A stretch of DNA of 64,000 bases from Saprospirales bacterium (GTDB taxonomy: Bacteria > Bacteroidota > Bacteroidia > Chitinophagales > Saprospiraceae). Both the position numbers and the translations under genes were made by a program. The notes beneath the pieces were generated by a model. It had not been told where the DNA came from. It was given only the letters and a program-made list of their open reading frames with translations, and made no database searches. The DNA is taken from NCBI GenBank assembly GCA_016703765.1, contig JADJBL010000005.1:124001-188000 (forward strand), in the 5' to 3' direction. Within the stretch, counting starts at the first letter, position 1, and each line of letters starts with the position of its first letter. This document shows positions 1 through 9,900 of the stretch, in pieces.

Positions 1-2371
1 CACCTGCCACCCGGTAACCGTAAAAAGCGCCGATGGGCAGCCCTACTACGCTCCGGGAGCCGAAATCGCCCTGGCCCAGACTCGCCGAGAAGATCTCGGA
101 TTTGCCCTGTGCGATGGAAATCACTTCATTGTGGATCGTGGAGGCATTCACTCCAATATTGTAAGTAAACTGCCCGGCATTGCGCCATTGAACGAGGAAA
201 TCCCAGCCGCGGTTGAGCACTTCGCCCGTATTGACGATCGGGTCGTTTTTGGACCCCACGTAGTCGGGGATGGGCGCGGGGTAAAGGATGTCCGTAGTGA
301 GGCGGTTGTAGCGGTCCACCTCGACGCTGAAACGGTTGTTGAGAAAGGCCATTTCCAATCCCACATTCGTCTGGCTGGCCACCTCCCATTTCGCGTCGGG
401 GTTGCCGATGGAGGTGAGCGTCGCCCCCTGGTTGAGGTTTTCACCCGGACCGAACAAAGCGTAAAGCGCCGTGGAAACGATCCCGTAAGAGGGGTAGAGG
501 ATGGTCTTGTCGTTGCCCACGATACCCCAGCCGGCCCGCAACTTCAGGCGGCTGAATACGCCAAGGTCGGAGATAAAACGCTCGTTGCCGATATTCCATC
601 CGAGCGAAAAGGAGGGAAAATAGCCCCAGCGGTTTTCCGGAGAAAAGCGCGAAGACCCGTCCGCCCGAACCGAAGCCGTGACGAGAAAGCGGTTGAAAGC
701 AGAATAATTGACCCGGAAGAGGTAGGAGATCATGGCCCAGTCGCCGGCCCCGTTGCTGTTGATCTGGGTGGTGTCGCTGCCCAGGTTCAGGAACAGGACC
801 TCGTCGGCCGTGCCCGGGAAATTCTGGCGCCCGGCGCTGAGGTATTCAAACCGGTATTCCTGCGCGGTATAGCCGGCCATCACGCCAACCGTGTGCCTGT
901 CCCATTCCTTGTTGAAACTCAGCGTGTTTTCCCACAACCAGGTCCGGTTGTTTTCCGCCCGTTTGTCGAGGCGGTCGTTGGGGTTGCGCTGGGAAACCGA
1001 CACCTCGTAAACCGGCTCGTAGCGGAAGGTCTGCTGGTCGGAAAGATCGACCCCGAAGCTGGAGCGGAAAGTGAAGTATTTCAGGATCTTGATATCGGCA
1101 AACAGATTGCCCACCAGGCGGTTGGCGGAAGCGGTGTTGTCGTTGTAGAAAAGCGCTGCCTCCGGGTTACCAATGGCGGTTCCGAAATAGGTCGGGTCGG
1201 AAAACTCGCCCAGGGAATCCCGCTCGGCAAAGATAGGCGGCATGCGGTAGGCCAATTCCACCAGGTTCGGAGCGAAGGTGTTTTTGTTGGAGGAAAAGGC
1301 GATGTTATGCCCCAGCCGAACGGATTTGTTCAACTGGTATTCGCTGTTGAAGCGGAGCGTGTAGCGCTTGAAATCGGAACCCCGCACGAGCCCCTCCTGC
1401 CGGAAATAATTCCCGCTGACGATGAAGAGGAACTTGTCCGAATCGCCGTTGGCCGAGAGCTGCAAGCTGTAAATAGGCGCATCCTGAAAAATGACGTCCT
1501 GCCAGTTGGTGCCCTCCCCAAACTCCTCCGGGTTGACGAAGTAGCTGGTATTGGTCAGTTCGTTGTACAATTCCGCGTATTCGGTGGCATTGGCCATGTC
1601 GATCTGCTTGGTGACCGACTGAGTGCCCATGTAGGTATTCAGGGAAATGACGGCGTTTTCCCGCTTGTTTCCTTTTTTCGTAGTAATGATAATGACCCCG
1701 TTGCCGCCCCGGTTGCCGTAAATAGCCGCCGCGGAGGCGTCTTTCAGTACCTCTATGGACTCGACATCCAGCGGGTTGACGAAAGAGGCATCGTCGAGGA
1801 TCATGCCGTCGACCACGTAGATGGGGTTGGCGTTGTTAAAGGTCCCCGTTCCGCGGATGCGGATGATGGCCCCGGCACCGGGTTGTCCGGAGGTGGGCGT
1901 CACATGCACCCCCGCAACCTTGCCCTGCAAGGCCTGTTCGATCGAAGCGGTCGGAATGCGCTCGATATCCTTGTCTTTCACCGTGCCGACGGCGCCGGTC
2001 AGGTCGCTTTTCTTTTGAACGCCGTAGCCTACCACGACTACCTCGTCCAGGATCGCGATGTTTTCCCGGAGGATGATATTCAGGGTCTGACGGCCCTTGA
2101 GGGCTTCTTCGCTTGTCAGATAGCCCGTGTAGGATATCACCATAATGGCATTTTCATTCGGGACGCTCAACTCGAAATTCCCGTCCAGGTCGGTGATCGT
2201 CCCGGTGGTAGTCCCCTTGATGTAGACGCTTGCCCCGATCAGGGGCTCGCCCGTATCGGAGGAGGTGACCGTGCCGCTGATATTAATCTGGGCAAGGGCA
2301 GAAGTGCTTAGAAAGGCCGCCAGGAGCAGCAGGAGTGTGGGTAGGATTGGAGGTAAAATGTGCGAGCGCAT
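1..2371 (-). CDS. SusC/RagA-family TonB-linked outer membrane receptor (C-terminus cut by window edge)
   Basis: Outer-membrane TonB-dependent transporter that imports oligosaccharides, normally together with a SusD lipoprotein. About 790 residues are present; the family is usually near 1000, so the last part of the barrel lies beyond base 1. The reading starts at ATG 2371 with a signal peptide (charged start, Leu-rich core, ALAQ cleavage site). It continues through a carboxypeptidase-regulatory-like domain (ISGTVTSSDTGEPLIGASV, about residues 30-110) and the SusC hallmark VVVVGYGVQKKSDLTGAVG, then the plug (ALQGKVAGVHV, IRIRGTGT). It starts 12 bp downstream of the GH3 stop and is the last visible gene of this locus. 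No SusD is visible; it would be expected to the left of the window (inference). Confidence 0.93.
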   Translation of the reverse strand, partial: MRSHILPPILPTLLLLLAAFLSTSALAQINISGTVTSSDTGEPLIGASVYIKGTTTGTITDLDGNFELSVPNENAIMVISYTGYLTSEEALKGRQTLNIILRENIAILDEVVVVGYGVQKKSDLTGAVGTVKDKDIERIPTASIEQALQGKVAGVHVTPTSGQPGAGAIIRIRGTGTFNNANPIYVVDGMILDDASFVNPLDVESIEVLKDASAAAIYGNRGGNGVIIITTKKGNKRENAVISLNTYMGTQSVTKQIDMANATEYAELYNELTNTSYFVNPEEFGEGTNWQDVIFQDAPIYSLQLSANGDSDKFLFIVSGNYFRQEGLVRGSDFKRYTLRFNSEYQLNKSVRLGHNIAFSSNKNTFAPNLVELAYRMPPIFAERDSLGEFSDPTYFGTAIGNPEAALFYNDNTASANRLVGNLFADIKILKYFTFRSSFGVDLSDQQTFRYEPVYEVSVSQRNPNDRLDKRAENNRTWLWENTLSFNKEWDRHTVGVMAGYTAQEYRFEYLSAGRQNFPGTADEVLFLNLGSDTTQINSNGAGDWAMISYLFRVNYSAFNRFLVTASVRADGSSRFSPENRWGYFPSFSLGWNIGNERFISDLGVFSRLKLRAGWGIVGNDKTILYPSYGIVSTALYALFGPGENLNQGATLTSIGNPDAKWEVASQTNVGLEMAFLNNRFSVEVDRYNRLTTDILYPAPIPDYVGSKNDPIVNTGEVLNRGWDFLVQWRNAGQFTYNIGVNASTIHNEVISIAQGKSEIFSASLGQGDFGSRSVVGLPIGAFYGYRVAG

Positions 2372-2383
2372 AGGCTTTGAGTT

Positions 2384-4615
2384 TTATTCGGCTAATTGAA
2401 TACGAATGGATTGAGTAGCGTCGGAGTTGCCCCCGATAAAGACGTCGAAGTAGCCGGGTTCTGCCCGGAAAGTCATATCGCGGGTATGGAATGCAAGGTC
2501 ATTTGCCGTGAGCTTGAAAGTCAGCTCCTGTTTGGCGCCCGCCGCCAGGAATACTTTTTGAAATCCCTTCAGCTCCCGCAAAGGACGGGTCACGCTGCCC
2601 ACCAGATCGCGGACGTAGAGCTGAACGACTTCTGCTCCATCCCTCGCACCTGTGTTCGACAGGGTAATGCGTATGCGGACGGTATCCTGTGCGCTGAATT
2701 CGGTCTTGTCGGCCCCGATGCCCTCGTATGCGAAGCTCGTATAGCTCAGACCCCAGCCGAACGGGTATTGAGGCGTGTTGGGCACGTCGAGGTATTTGCT
2801 GGTGTATTTGTTGGCGGCGTCGAAGGGACGGCCCGTGTTTTTATTATTGTAGAAAATCGGGATCTGGCCCTCGTTTCTCGGAAAGGTCATCGGGAGCTTC
2901 CCGGAGGGATTGTAATCTCCGAACAGCACATCTGCGATGGCGTTTCCGGCCTGGGTGCCCAGGAACCAGGTTTCCAGCACCGCAGGCGCGTTTTCGGCGA
3001 TCCAGGGAATAGCCAGAGGGCGCCCGTTCATCAGCACGACGACTACCGGTTTGCCCGTCGCCACCAGGGCTTTTACCAGCTCCTCCTGCACGCCCGGCAA
3101 GGTAATATCCGAGCGGCTGGCTGCCTCGCCCGACATCTGGGCTTTCTCGCCGACGGCCACGATCACGGCGTCCGATTGCCGGGCCAGGTTTACGGCGGCT
3201 GCAAACCCGCTTTGGTCCGTTCCTTCAAAATCGCATCCCATAGCGTGCCGGACCTGCATGCTCCCAGCCGTTTTGTTTTGTATGCCCTGCAACAGGCTGA
3301 TGCAATCGTTCCCATTCCCTGCTCCCGACCATGCCCCGATGAGCTCAACCTTGTTATCGGCCAGGGGGCCGATCACGGCAACAGAGCGGAGGGTTTTGGA
3401 AAGCGGCAGCGTCTGGTTCTCGTTGCGCAACAGTACAATTGATTTGCGGGCCACGTCGAGCGCGGCGTCCTGATTCTCTTTTGAAAAGACCACCCTCTTT
3501 TCCCGCTCGATATCCATAAAACGGTAGGGGTCGTCGAAAAGCCCGAGCACGAACTTCAGGCGGAGGATATTCCGCACGGCCTGATCGACCTGCGCCTCGC
3601 TCACCTTGCCTTCTTCGATGGATTTTTTCAAATGGTTATAGAACACCGCTCCCTGCATATCCATGTCCACTCCGGCATTGATAGACTGCTCGCCGGCTTC
3701 TTTATCATCGGCAACATTGCCGTGGAAGACCATTTCGTTGATGGACGTGTAGTCCGTGACCACAAAGCCCTTAAAGCCCCATTCCTCGCGGAGGATATCC
3801 GTGAGCAGGTAGCGGTTGGCCGTAGCCGGCACACCGTCCAGCTCATTGAAAGATGTCATCACGGTGTAGGCGCCTTCCTCCACAGCGGCTTTGTAGGGAG
3901 GAAGATAAATATCGCGAAGCAGCCGGTCGGACATATCGACCGTATTGTAATCCCGGCCGCCGGCGGCGGCTCCGTATGCTGCAAAGTGCTTCACGCAGGC
4001 CAACACCTTGTCTCCATTTTCAAACCCTTCGCCCTGAAAACCGCGCACGCGCGCCCGTCCGACCAGCGAACCCAGGTAGGGGTCCTCTCCTGAGCCTTCC
4101 ATGACGCGGCCCCAGCGGGGGTCGCGGGCTATATCCACCATGGGCGCAAACGTCCAGTGAAGGCCCGATGCGGCCGCCTCTGCGGCGGCTACGCTCGCAG
4201 CCAGCTCGATGGCTGCGAGGTCCCAACTTGCGGCCTCTCCCAACGGAATCGGAAAAATGGTCTTATACCCGTGAATGACGTCATACCCGAACAACAGAGG
4301 AATCTTCGCCCGGCTTTCCTCCACGGCGATGCGCTGCAACTCGCGGTTGTACGCAGCGGTATGTGCATTGAAAATAGCGCCTGTGCGGCCCGCTTTGATA
4401 TCCTCCTTGTAATTTTCCCTCAGCGTAGGCCCGGTCACATCCCAGTCTGAGGTGAACAGGGTCATTTGTCCGATCTTCTCCTCCAAAGTCATCGTGGCCA
4501 TCACCGAATCGACCCGGTGGTCGTAGGGATCACCCGCTGTGGGCTTACCGGCCGGCGTGCATTGCATCAAAAACGGGACTAACAGGATTAGTACGAGTAT
4601 TTTCCAATAGTTCAT
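2384..4615 (-). CDS. Glycoside hydrolase family 3 beta-glucosidase, lipoprotein
   Basis: Exo-acting beta-glucosidase, 743 residues, a normal BglX-like length. The N-terminus is a lipoprotein signal with lipobox LMQC (Cys19), so it is probably membrane-anchored. The GH3 N-terminal barrel follows, with YDVIHGYKTIFPIPLG (about 111-126), KHF (209-211) and the nucleophile Asp288 in GFVVTDYTS. Then come the alpha/beta sandwich domain (SVAVIGPLADN, VGEKAQMSGEAASRSDI) and a C-terminal fibronectin-III-like domain (GAEVVQLYVRD). GH3 enzymes beside GH144 endo-beta-1,2-glucanases in Bacteroidota are known to cleave sophorose and sophoro-oligosaccharides, and that is the likely substrate here (inference). 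A 126-bp inverted repeat lies upstream; SusC follows 12 bp downstream. Confidence 0.93.
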   Translation of the reverse strand: MNYWKILVLILLVPFLMQCTPAGKPTAGDPYDHRVDSVMATMTLEEKIGQMTLFTSDWDVTGPTLRENYKEDIKAGRTGAIFNAHTAAYNRELQRIAVEESRAKIPLLFGYDVIHGYKTIFPIPLGEAASWDLAAIELAASVAAAEAAASGLHWTFAPMVDIARDPRWGRVMEGSGEDPYLGSLVGRARVRGFQGEGFENGDKVLACVKHFAAYGAAAGGRDYNTVDMSDRLLRDIYLPPYKAAVEEGAYTVMTSFNELDGVPATANRYLLTDILREEWGFKGFVVTDYTSINEMVFHGNVADDKEAGEQSINAGVDMDMQGAVFYNHLKKSIEEGKVSEAQVDQAVRNILRLKFVLGLFDDPYRFMDIEREKRVVFSKENQDAALDVARKSIVLLRNENQTLPLSKTLRSVAVIGPLADNKVELIGAWSGAGNGNDCISLLQGIQNKTAGSMQVRHAMGCDFEGTDQSGFAAAVNLARQSDAVIVAVGEKAQMSGEAASRSDITLPGVQEELVKALVATGKPVVVVLMNGRPLAIPWIAENAPAVLETWFLGTQAGNAIADVLFGDYNPSGKLPMTFPRNEGQIPIFYNNKNTGRPFDAANKYTSKYLDVPNTPQYPFGWGLSYTSFAYEGIGADKTEFSAQDTVRIRITLSNTGARDGAEVVQLYVRDLVGSVTRPLRELKGFQKVFLAAGAKQELTFKLTANDLAFHTRDMTFRAEPGYFDVFIGGNSDATQSIRIQLAE

Positions 4616-4667
4616 AATAATGTATTGATAATTTGTAATGAATATAAATTAATAAAAAATTATACTC

Positions 4668-4794
4668 GCTCGTGAGGGTCTCCGACCCGAAACGGAACGT
4701 CCGCAAGTCTCCAGACTTGCGTGTAACAGATGCCAAGTTAATGCAAGTCAGAGACTTGCAGCCCCTGCGTTTCGGGTCGGAGACCCTCACGAGC
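4668..4794. repeat. 127-bp nested inverted repeat (REP/MITE-like)
   Basis: A perfect 26-base outer stem pairs 4668-4693 with 4769-4794. Inside are two smaller palindromes, 4703-4720 (GCAAGTCTCCAGACTTGC) and 4743-4759 (GCAAGTCAGAGACTTGC). Folded, it makes a long stem ending in two hairpins. It fills most of the gap between the GH144-esterase gene and the GH3 gene. Open frames on both strands across it are by-products of the palindrome. I see no transposase. It may be a mobile repeat or an mRNA 3'-end element. Confidence 0.85.
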
Positions 4795-4801
4795 AATAAC
4801 C

Positions 4802-4850
4802 GACCCCCGTCCGCCATCCCCCGTCTACCGTCCGCCGTCCGCCGTCCGCC
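4802..4850. repeat. Tandem GC-rich 7-base repeat (RTCCGCC), about 7 units
   Basis: Seven contiguous 7-base units read GACCCCC, GTCCGCC, ATCCCCC, GTCTACC, then GTCCGCC three times. The array covers the 3' end of the GH144-esterase gene on the minus strand and encodes most of its last residues (RRTADGGR) and its TAG stop at 4825-4827. No facing inverted arm was seen. The 127-bp palindrome begins a few bases away. Confidence 0.85.
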
Positions 4851-6894
4851 GTTGTTGAAACAACCACTTCAACACTTCCGGATTGTAATAGGTCTCCTGC
4901 CAGATGGCATGACCCAGCGTATCGTAAATAGTGATTTTAGGCTTGCCGCCTGCTTCTTTCATCGATTGATATAAATCTTGCGAATGGATGGCCGGAATAA
5001 CCGGATCAACTGCACCATGAAAGAGCCAGGTTGGAATATGGGCGATACTGGCGCCCGCCTCGGGGCCGGCTCCCGAGCATAGCGGCATACCGGCGGCGAC
5101 CAGGTCGGGCCTGCGCTGCATAAAGTCGATCGTCCCAAATCCGCCGCGGGACAAACCGGTTACATAAATCCGCGCCGGATCGATTAAGGGATTTTCCTTT
5201 ACCCATTGGTCGACCAATTCCAAAAGTAATTTCATAGCCTGGGTAGGGTTTTTTGAAATACCGGCGCCCTTTCTGGGGTCGATGACGGACCATAAACTGT
5301 CCTTGGCGCATTGGGGCGCCAGCACGAAACAGGGATATTGAGCCCTGTTGACTTTTTCTGCAAATGCCAACGCGCCGTTTGTAAGCTGGGCCTCGTTGTC
5401 CTTGCCGCGTTCGCCGCCGCCGTGGAGAAAAACCACCAGGGGATACTTCTGCCCCGGAGTCTGTTCTTCCGGCCGGAGCAGCCGATAGGGCAGACTATTG
5501 CCTTCGGCATCCATGTGCCAGCCTTTTTCAAAGAGATCGGAGGGAGCGGTTACGGGACGATCCAGCCATCCGCCCTTGAAACCCGCTTTGCGAAGCCCCT
5601 CCACGATGTAGGGATTTTTCTTCATCAGGTTCCAGATGAGTCCGGTCCGGTAGTTTTCCAATTGTATGGCGATGGGGCCCTGGTCGATGCCGAGCCAGTC
5701 GACGTCGATCCAGCCTCCTTTTGAAAACGAGGGATTGAAGGAGTCGTAGGGGCCGTAGCGGCCAATGAGTTTGGGGTATTGGTTCCACATGGCGTGGAGG
5801 GCGCCGAGGCATTCCTCCGGGGCGAAGGGCACGGAGCCGCCTGCCGCGGTGGGGGCGATGGTGCCGTCGTCCAGAAAATCTACCGTCGCAGCGCCGCGTG
5901 CGGCGTAGCCGTGGAAGGTGGTTTTTTTGCCGTTCCAGGTGCGTTCCGCCCATCCGGGGCCGTCGCAGGCAGTCAGGCCCCATATTTTATCGGAATATCC
6001 GGCAAAGCCGTTTGGGTTTTCAATGCAATAGGCCCGGTTTGCGAGCGTTCCTCGCCGGGCGTTTTCAAAATAGTCGATCCCCTTTTTCCGGACGTATTCA
6101 TCCTGGATGCCGCGGAAGTCGACGTACATATGGCTGTATTGGTGGCCGAACAGCGGCCCGAAATTGATCATTTCCTGCCCCTGGAATGTTTCCCAGCGGT
6201 AGGTTTCCGTCCATTTTTCCCAGGCTTGCGGGGCCACCGGGTGGGTAGGGGAGCCAAGGGCGAGAAAATAGATGAACATGCCTTCGTTCATGCCTTTCCA
6301 GAATGCCGGATGAAATCCTTTTTCCGGATACCAGCCCATGCTGATCAGGCCGTCTTCATCGGCAATCCAGTCCCATTCCACCCTTCGGTACAGAAAATCG
6401 GCCATCTCGCGGATGGCGTTTTCCGTGGGTTCGTCGCGGTCGAAATAGGACATGCAGGAGAGAATGCCTGCGAGCAGCCAGGCCGTATCGATGGTGCTGA
6501 GCTCGACGTCCTTGAAACGACGGGCTTGCTTCAGGTCGAGAAAATGGTAGAAAAATCCCTTATAACCGCTCACCCCGGTAGCTTCCGGGCCTTGTGGCAG
6601 GTTTTTAAGGACCTCGAGGGTCTTGAACACCCGCTCGGCGGCCTGTTGGCGGGTGATGTAGCCCCGCTCCACACCGGTGAGGTAGACGCTCAGGCCGAAG
6701 CCCGTGGCGGCGATGGAGGAAAAAGTGAGGGTCGGATACCGGTCGGGAATCTGCCAGTTGGAGGAGTCGGCCAGTTCCCAAAAATAGTCGAAAGTGCGCC
6801 GCTGCAATTCGTCCATGCTGAAAGGAACGGTGGCCGAGGGTTGGCAGCATGCCAGCACGGGCAGGCAAGCGAGTAAAAGCAGGCTTTTTTTCAT
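4825..6894 (-). CDS. GH144-type glucanase fused to a C-terminal serine esterase
   Basis: Two-domain exported enzyme of 689 residues. The N-terminal signal ends in ACC, a possible lipobox. Residues about 25-455 form a glycoamylase/GH144 domain (RRTFDYFWELAD, FGLSVYLTGVERGYITR, NFGPLFGHQYSHMYVDFRG, DQGPIAIQLENYRTGLIW) matching the second enzyme at 10133-11977. Residues about 460-680 form an alpha/beta hydrolase of the CE1/dienelactone-hydrolase type, with oxyanion loop FLHGGGERG, nucleophile Ser582 in GLSRGGFG, probable Asp630 (GAVDP) and His662 (GHAIW). GH144 enzymes known from Chitinophaga are endo-beta-1,2-glucanases. The esterase may remove an acyl group from the same glycan (inference). 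The last residues are encoded by a tandem repeat. Confidence 0.9.
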   Translation of the reverse strand: MKKSLLLLACLPVLACCQPSATVPFSMDELQRRTFDYFWELADSSNWQIPDRYPTLTFSSIAATGFGLSVYLTGVERGYITRQQAAERVFKTLEVLKNLPQGPEATGVSGYKGFFYHFLDLKQARRFKDVELSTIDTAWLLAGILSCMSYFDRDEPTENAIREMADFLYRRVEWDWIADEDGLISMGWYPEKGFHPAFWKGMNEGMFIYFLALGSPTHPVAPQAWEKWTETYRWETFQGQEMINFGPLFGHQYSHMYVDFRGIQDEYVRKKGIDYFENARRGTLANRAYCIENPNGFAGYSDKIWGLTACDGPGWAERTWNGKKTTFHGYAARGAATVDFLDDGTIAPTAAGGSVPFAPEECLGALHAMWNQYPKLIGRYGPYDSFNPSFSKGGWIDVDWLGIDQGPIAIQLENYRTGLIWNLMKKNPYIVEGLRKAGFKGGWLDRPVTAPSDLFEKGWHMDAEGNSLPYRLLRPEEQTPGQKYPLVVFLHGGGERGKDNEAQLTNGALAFAEKVNRAQYPCFVLAPQCAKDSLWSVIDPRKGAGISKNPTQAMKLLLELVDQWVKENPLIDPARIYVTGLSRGGFGTIDFMQRRPDLVAAGMPLCSGAGPEAGASIAHIPTWLFHGAVDPVIPAIHSQDLYQSMKEAGGKPKITIYDTLGHAIWQETYYNPEVLKWLFQQRRTADGGR

Positions 6895-6911
6895 GAAAAG
6901 AATATTATTAA

Positions 6912-6940
6912 AAGAGCTGCGGTCATCGACCGCAGCTCTT
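6912..6940 (-). terminator. Rho-independent terminator
   Basis: A perfect 13-bp stem (AAGAGCTGCGGTC with its complement, 3-base loop) lies 14 bases past the stop of the 1046-residue gene. On the minus strand it is followed by TTTTAATAATATT. It lies between two genes of the same direction, so the downstream genes would depend on read-through or their own promoter. Confidence 0.85.
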
Positions 6941-6953
6941 CTAAACCATTCAC

Positions 6954-9900
6954 TTATTGCTTCGAAAACTTGCCGTTGGCGATCAGAGCGCCAACCTGAT
7001 TGTAGCCCGCAAGCATGTAGAAGCCCGGAGGCAGGTTTGCGATGTCCACCACGACGTCTTGTTCGCCGTAGGTACGCAATTGCTGCACCGGTCTACCGGT
7101 CGTGACCAATTCGGCATTTTCGATCCGGATGAAAGTGGCCGCCGGGTTGGGCGCGATCCGGAAGTATTGAACCTGCGGCGCTTCAAACGTATTTACCACC
7201 CCGCATTGGCCATCGCCGATGACGATGTCGTCGAAGTAGGAAGTCACATCTGAACCCGTCGGATCGATCAGGAAGTCGATAAAGAAAGTCAGGCGCTGGT
7301 ATTGACCGTCGTCGTCGGCCGTGGCGAAGTTGATGGTAATCTCCTCCCATTCGTTGACCAGGGTGTTGGGCTCTGACAGTTCGATATTGGGAGCGCCCGT
7401 TTGTGAGGCTTCCACTTTCAGGCCAAGGTTGCCAATGTGGTCCATGTGGACCTTTGCGCGCATGGTCTTGTTGGTTTTGAAGTCTATGGGAGCGTCGAGG
7501 TCCGCGTACATACCGGCAAAGGACAACCCGTCGCTGGCTTTGACGAACTTGCCCACTTTGGCGCTGGTGTTGATGCCGGAAGGATTCGGGTTGTCGACGA
7601 TTTCAAACTGGTACGCCTCTGCTTCGAGGTGTCCGTTGGCGAAGTATTTCCAGTTGGAAATGGTGTTGTTGGTCGTTTCGTGGTCGTCCACGCAGCCGTT
7701 ATAGCTCACGCGGCGCCAGCGGACGTTGTCCACGTAATAGGTATGCTCGACCGGGTCGGAGACGCCGCCGTCGAAGAAGATCACCACTTCCTTGTAGTCG
7801 CTACCCAGCGGAGCGCTGAAGTCGATCACGAATTTCTGCCAGCTGTTGGGCTCGGAAATTTCGCTCCAGATCTCCGTCGCCTGGCCCGTCCCGTTCTGCA
7901 GTTTGAACATCACAGGCACCGCAATGGACGACCAGACCTGCACGCTGAGCTGGTTGAACACCGAAATGTCGATAGGTTGGACGGACTGGAATCCAAGACC
8001 GGACCAGGGAGAGTTGGCCAGGTCGGTGTATTCGCCCACCTTGAGGCTGTTGTTGTCCGTATTGAGCTGAGGATTGGCAACCACCTCGAGCTCGTCGCCA
8101 CCGTAGAATACCGTGTAATTGCGCTGGCATTCAAAATCATCGACGATATTGGCGATGGGCGTCACGCCCTCGCAGGGGTCGATGGTGGAAATGCCCTGGG
8201 CCAGATTGTCGAAATAGAAGACCTTGCCCTGGTCGGTGGTACCGGGATCGAACAGGATGTTTATCGCCACGAAATCCGTAATGCCGACGTGGTCGGAAAA
8301 GTCAAATCCCATGTTCACCCACTCTCCCGTAGCCGGAATGTTGCGGGTCACTTCCTTGTTGCCCTGTGTGGGGCTGACCAGCACCATGGTGATATCTACG
8401 GAGCCCGGAGGGGCCCACACGTCCATGTTGAGCTGCGGGTATGACCCGAGGAGGAATCCTGCGGGCAGAATGCCGAACAGGGTGCTGAACGCGGAGTTGC
8501 CCTTGGTATAGCAACCGACCTTGGCGCTCGTATTCCCACCTACCGGGTTGGGGTTGGCAACCCCACCGCTGAAAGAGCCGTGTACCACGGCGTTATTGTT
8601 GAGCGGACCCCAGAACAAGTTGCCTTGCCCGACCTCGAAGTCCTCCAGCGCCGGAAGCGCAGGAGCGGGAATCCATTCGATGTCGTCTATGTAATATACG
8701 TCTCCGGCTTCGGGTTCGACGCCGGCATTGAAAAAGAAGGTGATCTTTTTGTGGTTGGCAGCAGATTGTGCGCTGAAATCGACGGTATAGGTCACCCATT
8801 CGTTGAGATCGACCACGGTCTTGTCAATTTCCACGCCGCCAGAGGCGCCTCCTTCCAGTTTGAATTTCAGGGTGCCGGCCTTGGCCGACCAGACCTTCAC
8901 GCGCAGGTTGTTGTTCACGCTGAGGTCCAGGGCATTCTCAAAGTCGATCACCAAAGCGCCCCAGGGCTCGCCCACCTGATCAAAAAACGCGCCCACATTG
9001 TGGGAGTTGTTGGCGGCGGTCACGTAGGGGTTGGCAATGACGTGCAGGGAATCCCAGCCGTTGAGGTAGGTGGCGTTGCGGTTGCAGTCGAAATCGTCGA
9101 CCATAGTCGCGATCGTCGCGGCGCCGGAGCAGGGCCCTTTGGGGAATGCCTGGATGTCGTCGAACAAATAGGTGTCGGCACTACCGGCTACGCCGGGAGC
9201 GAAAGCGATCAGAATTTTGCTGATACCCGTGTTGGCAGCCAGGGAACTGAAGTCGAAAGTGTATTCCTGCCATTGGTTGGTCACGGCGATGTTTTTGATC
9301 AGCTCTAATTGCCCGCCTGTTCCCTCCAGCTTGAAGAGCACTTGCGTAGCAGCCGGCGCATAGATCTTCACCTTGAACTGGTTGTTGATCGACAGGTCCA
9401 TAGGAGCTCCCAAATCAGCCAGCGCAAAATTGTAGGTGAAAGCCGGGTTGTTGGTGTAAGCCCCGACATCCACGCTCGAGTTGATGAGGTTGGGCTCGGG
9501 GTTGGCCACCACGCCGTCGAACGTGCCGTTAAGCCCGCTCCAGGTCAGGTCGGCCCCGCCTTCGAAGTCTTCATAGGCGATCCCGGCCTTGTGGGCTACC
9601 AGGTTATCGAACAGGTAGGTGTCCGAACTGGCCAGGGTGCCCGGGTCGAAGAAGATGATGATTTTGGTCAGGTTGTCAAAGTAAAGGCCCGGACTGAGAT
9701 CGAAGGTGTATTCCACCCACTGGTTGGTCTGAGTAATGGCCTGGGTCTTTTCCACGGCCTGTCCGCCGTCCCCTTCCAGTTTCAGCAAAATACTTGTGGC
9801 CACGGTGGAATAAACCTGTAGCTTGAACTGATTGTACTCGCTCAGGTCGATGGGCGACAGGCCGGTCGCCCAAAAAAGGCTGTAGGAAGTCAGGTCGGAT

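Noticed and set aside
131..2311. A 726-codon open frame on the plus strand across the SusC region
   Set aside because: It is the antisense of the SusC gene, whose minus-strand reading has clear signal peptide and family motifs.
4545..4974. Open frames on both strands across the 127-bp palindrome
   Set aside because: They read the same palindrome from either side and contain no recognisable domain.
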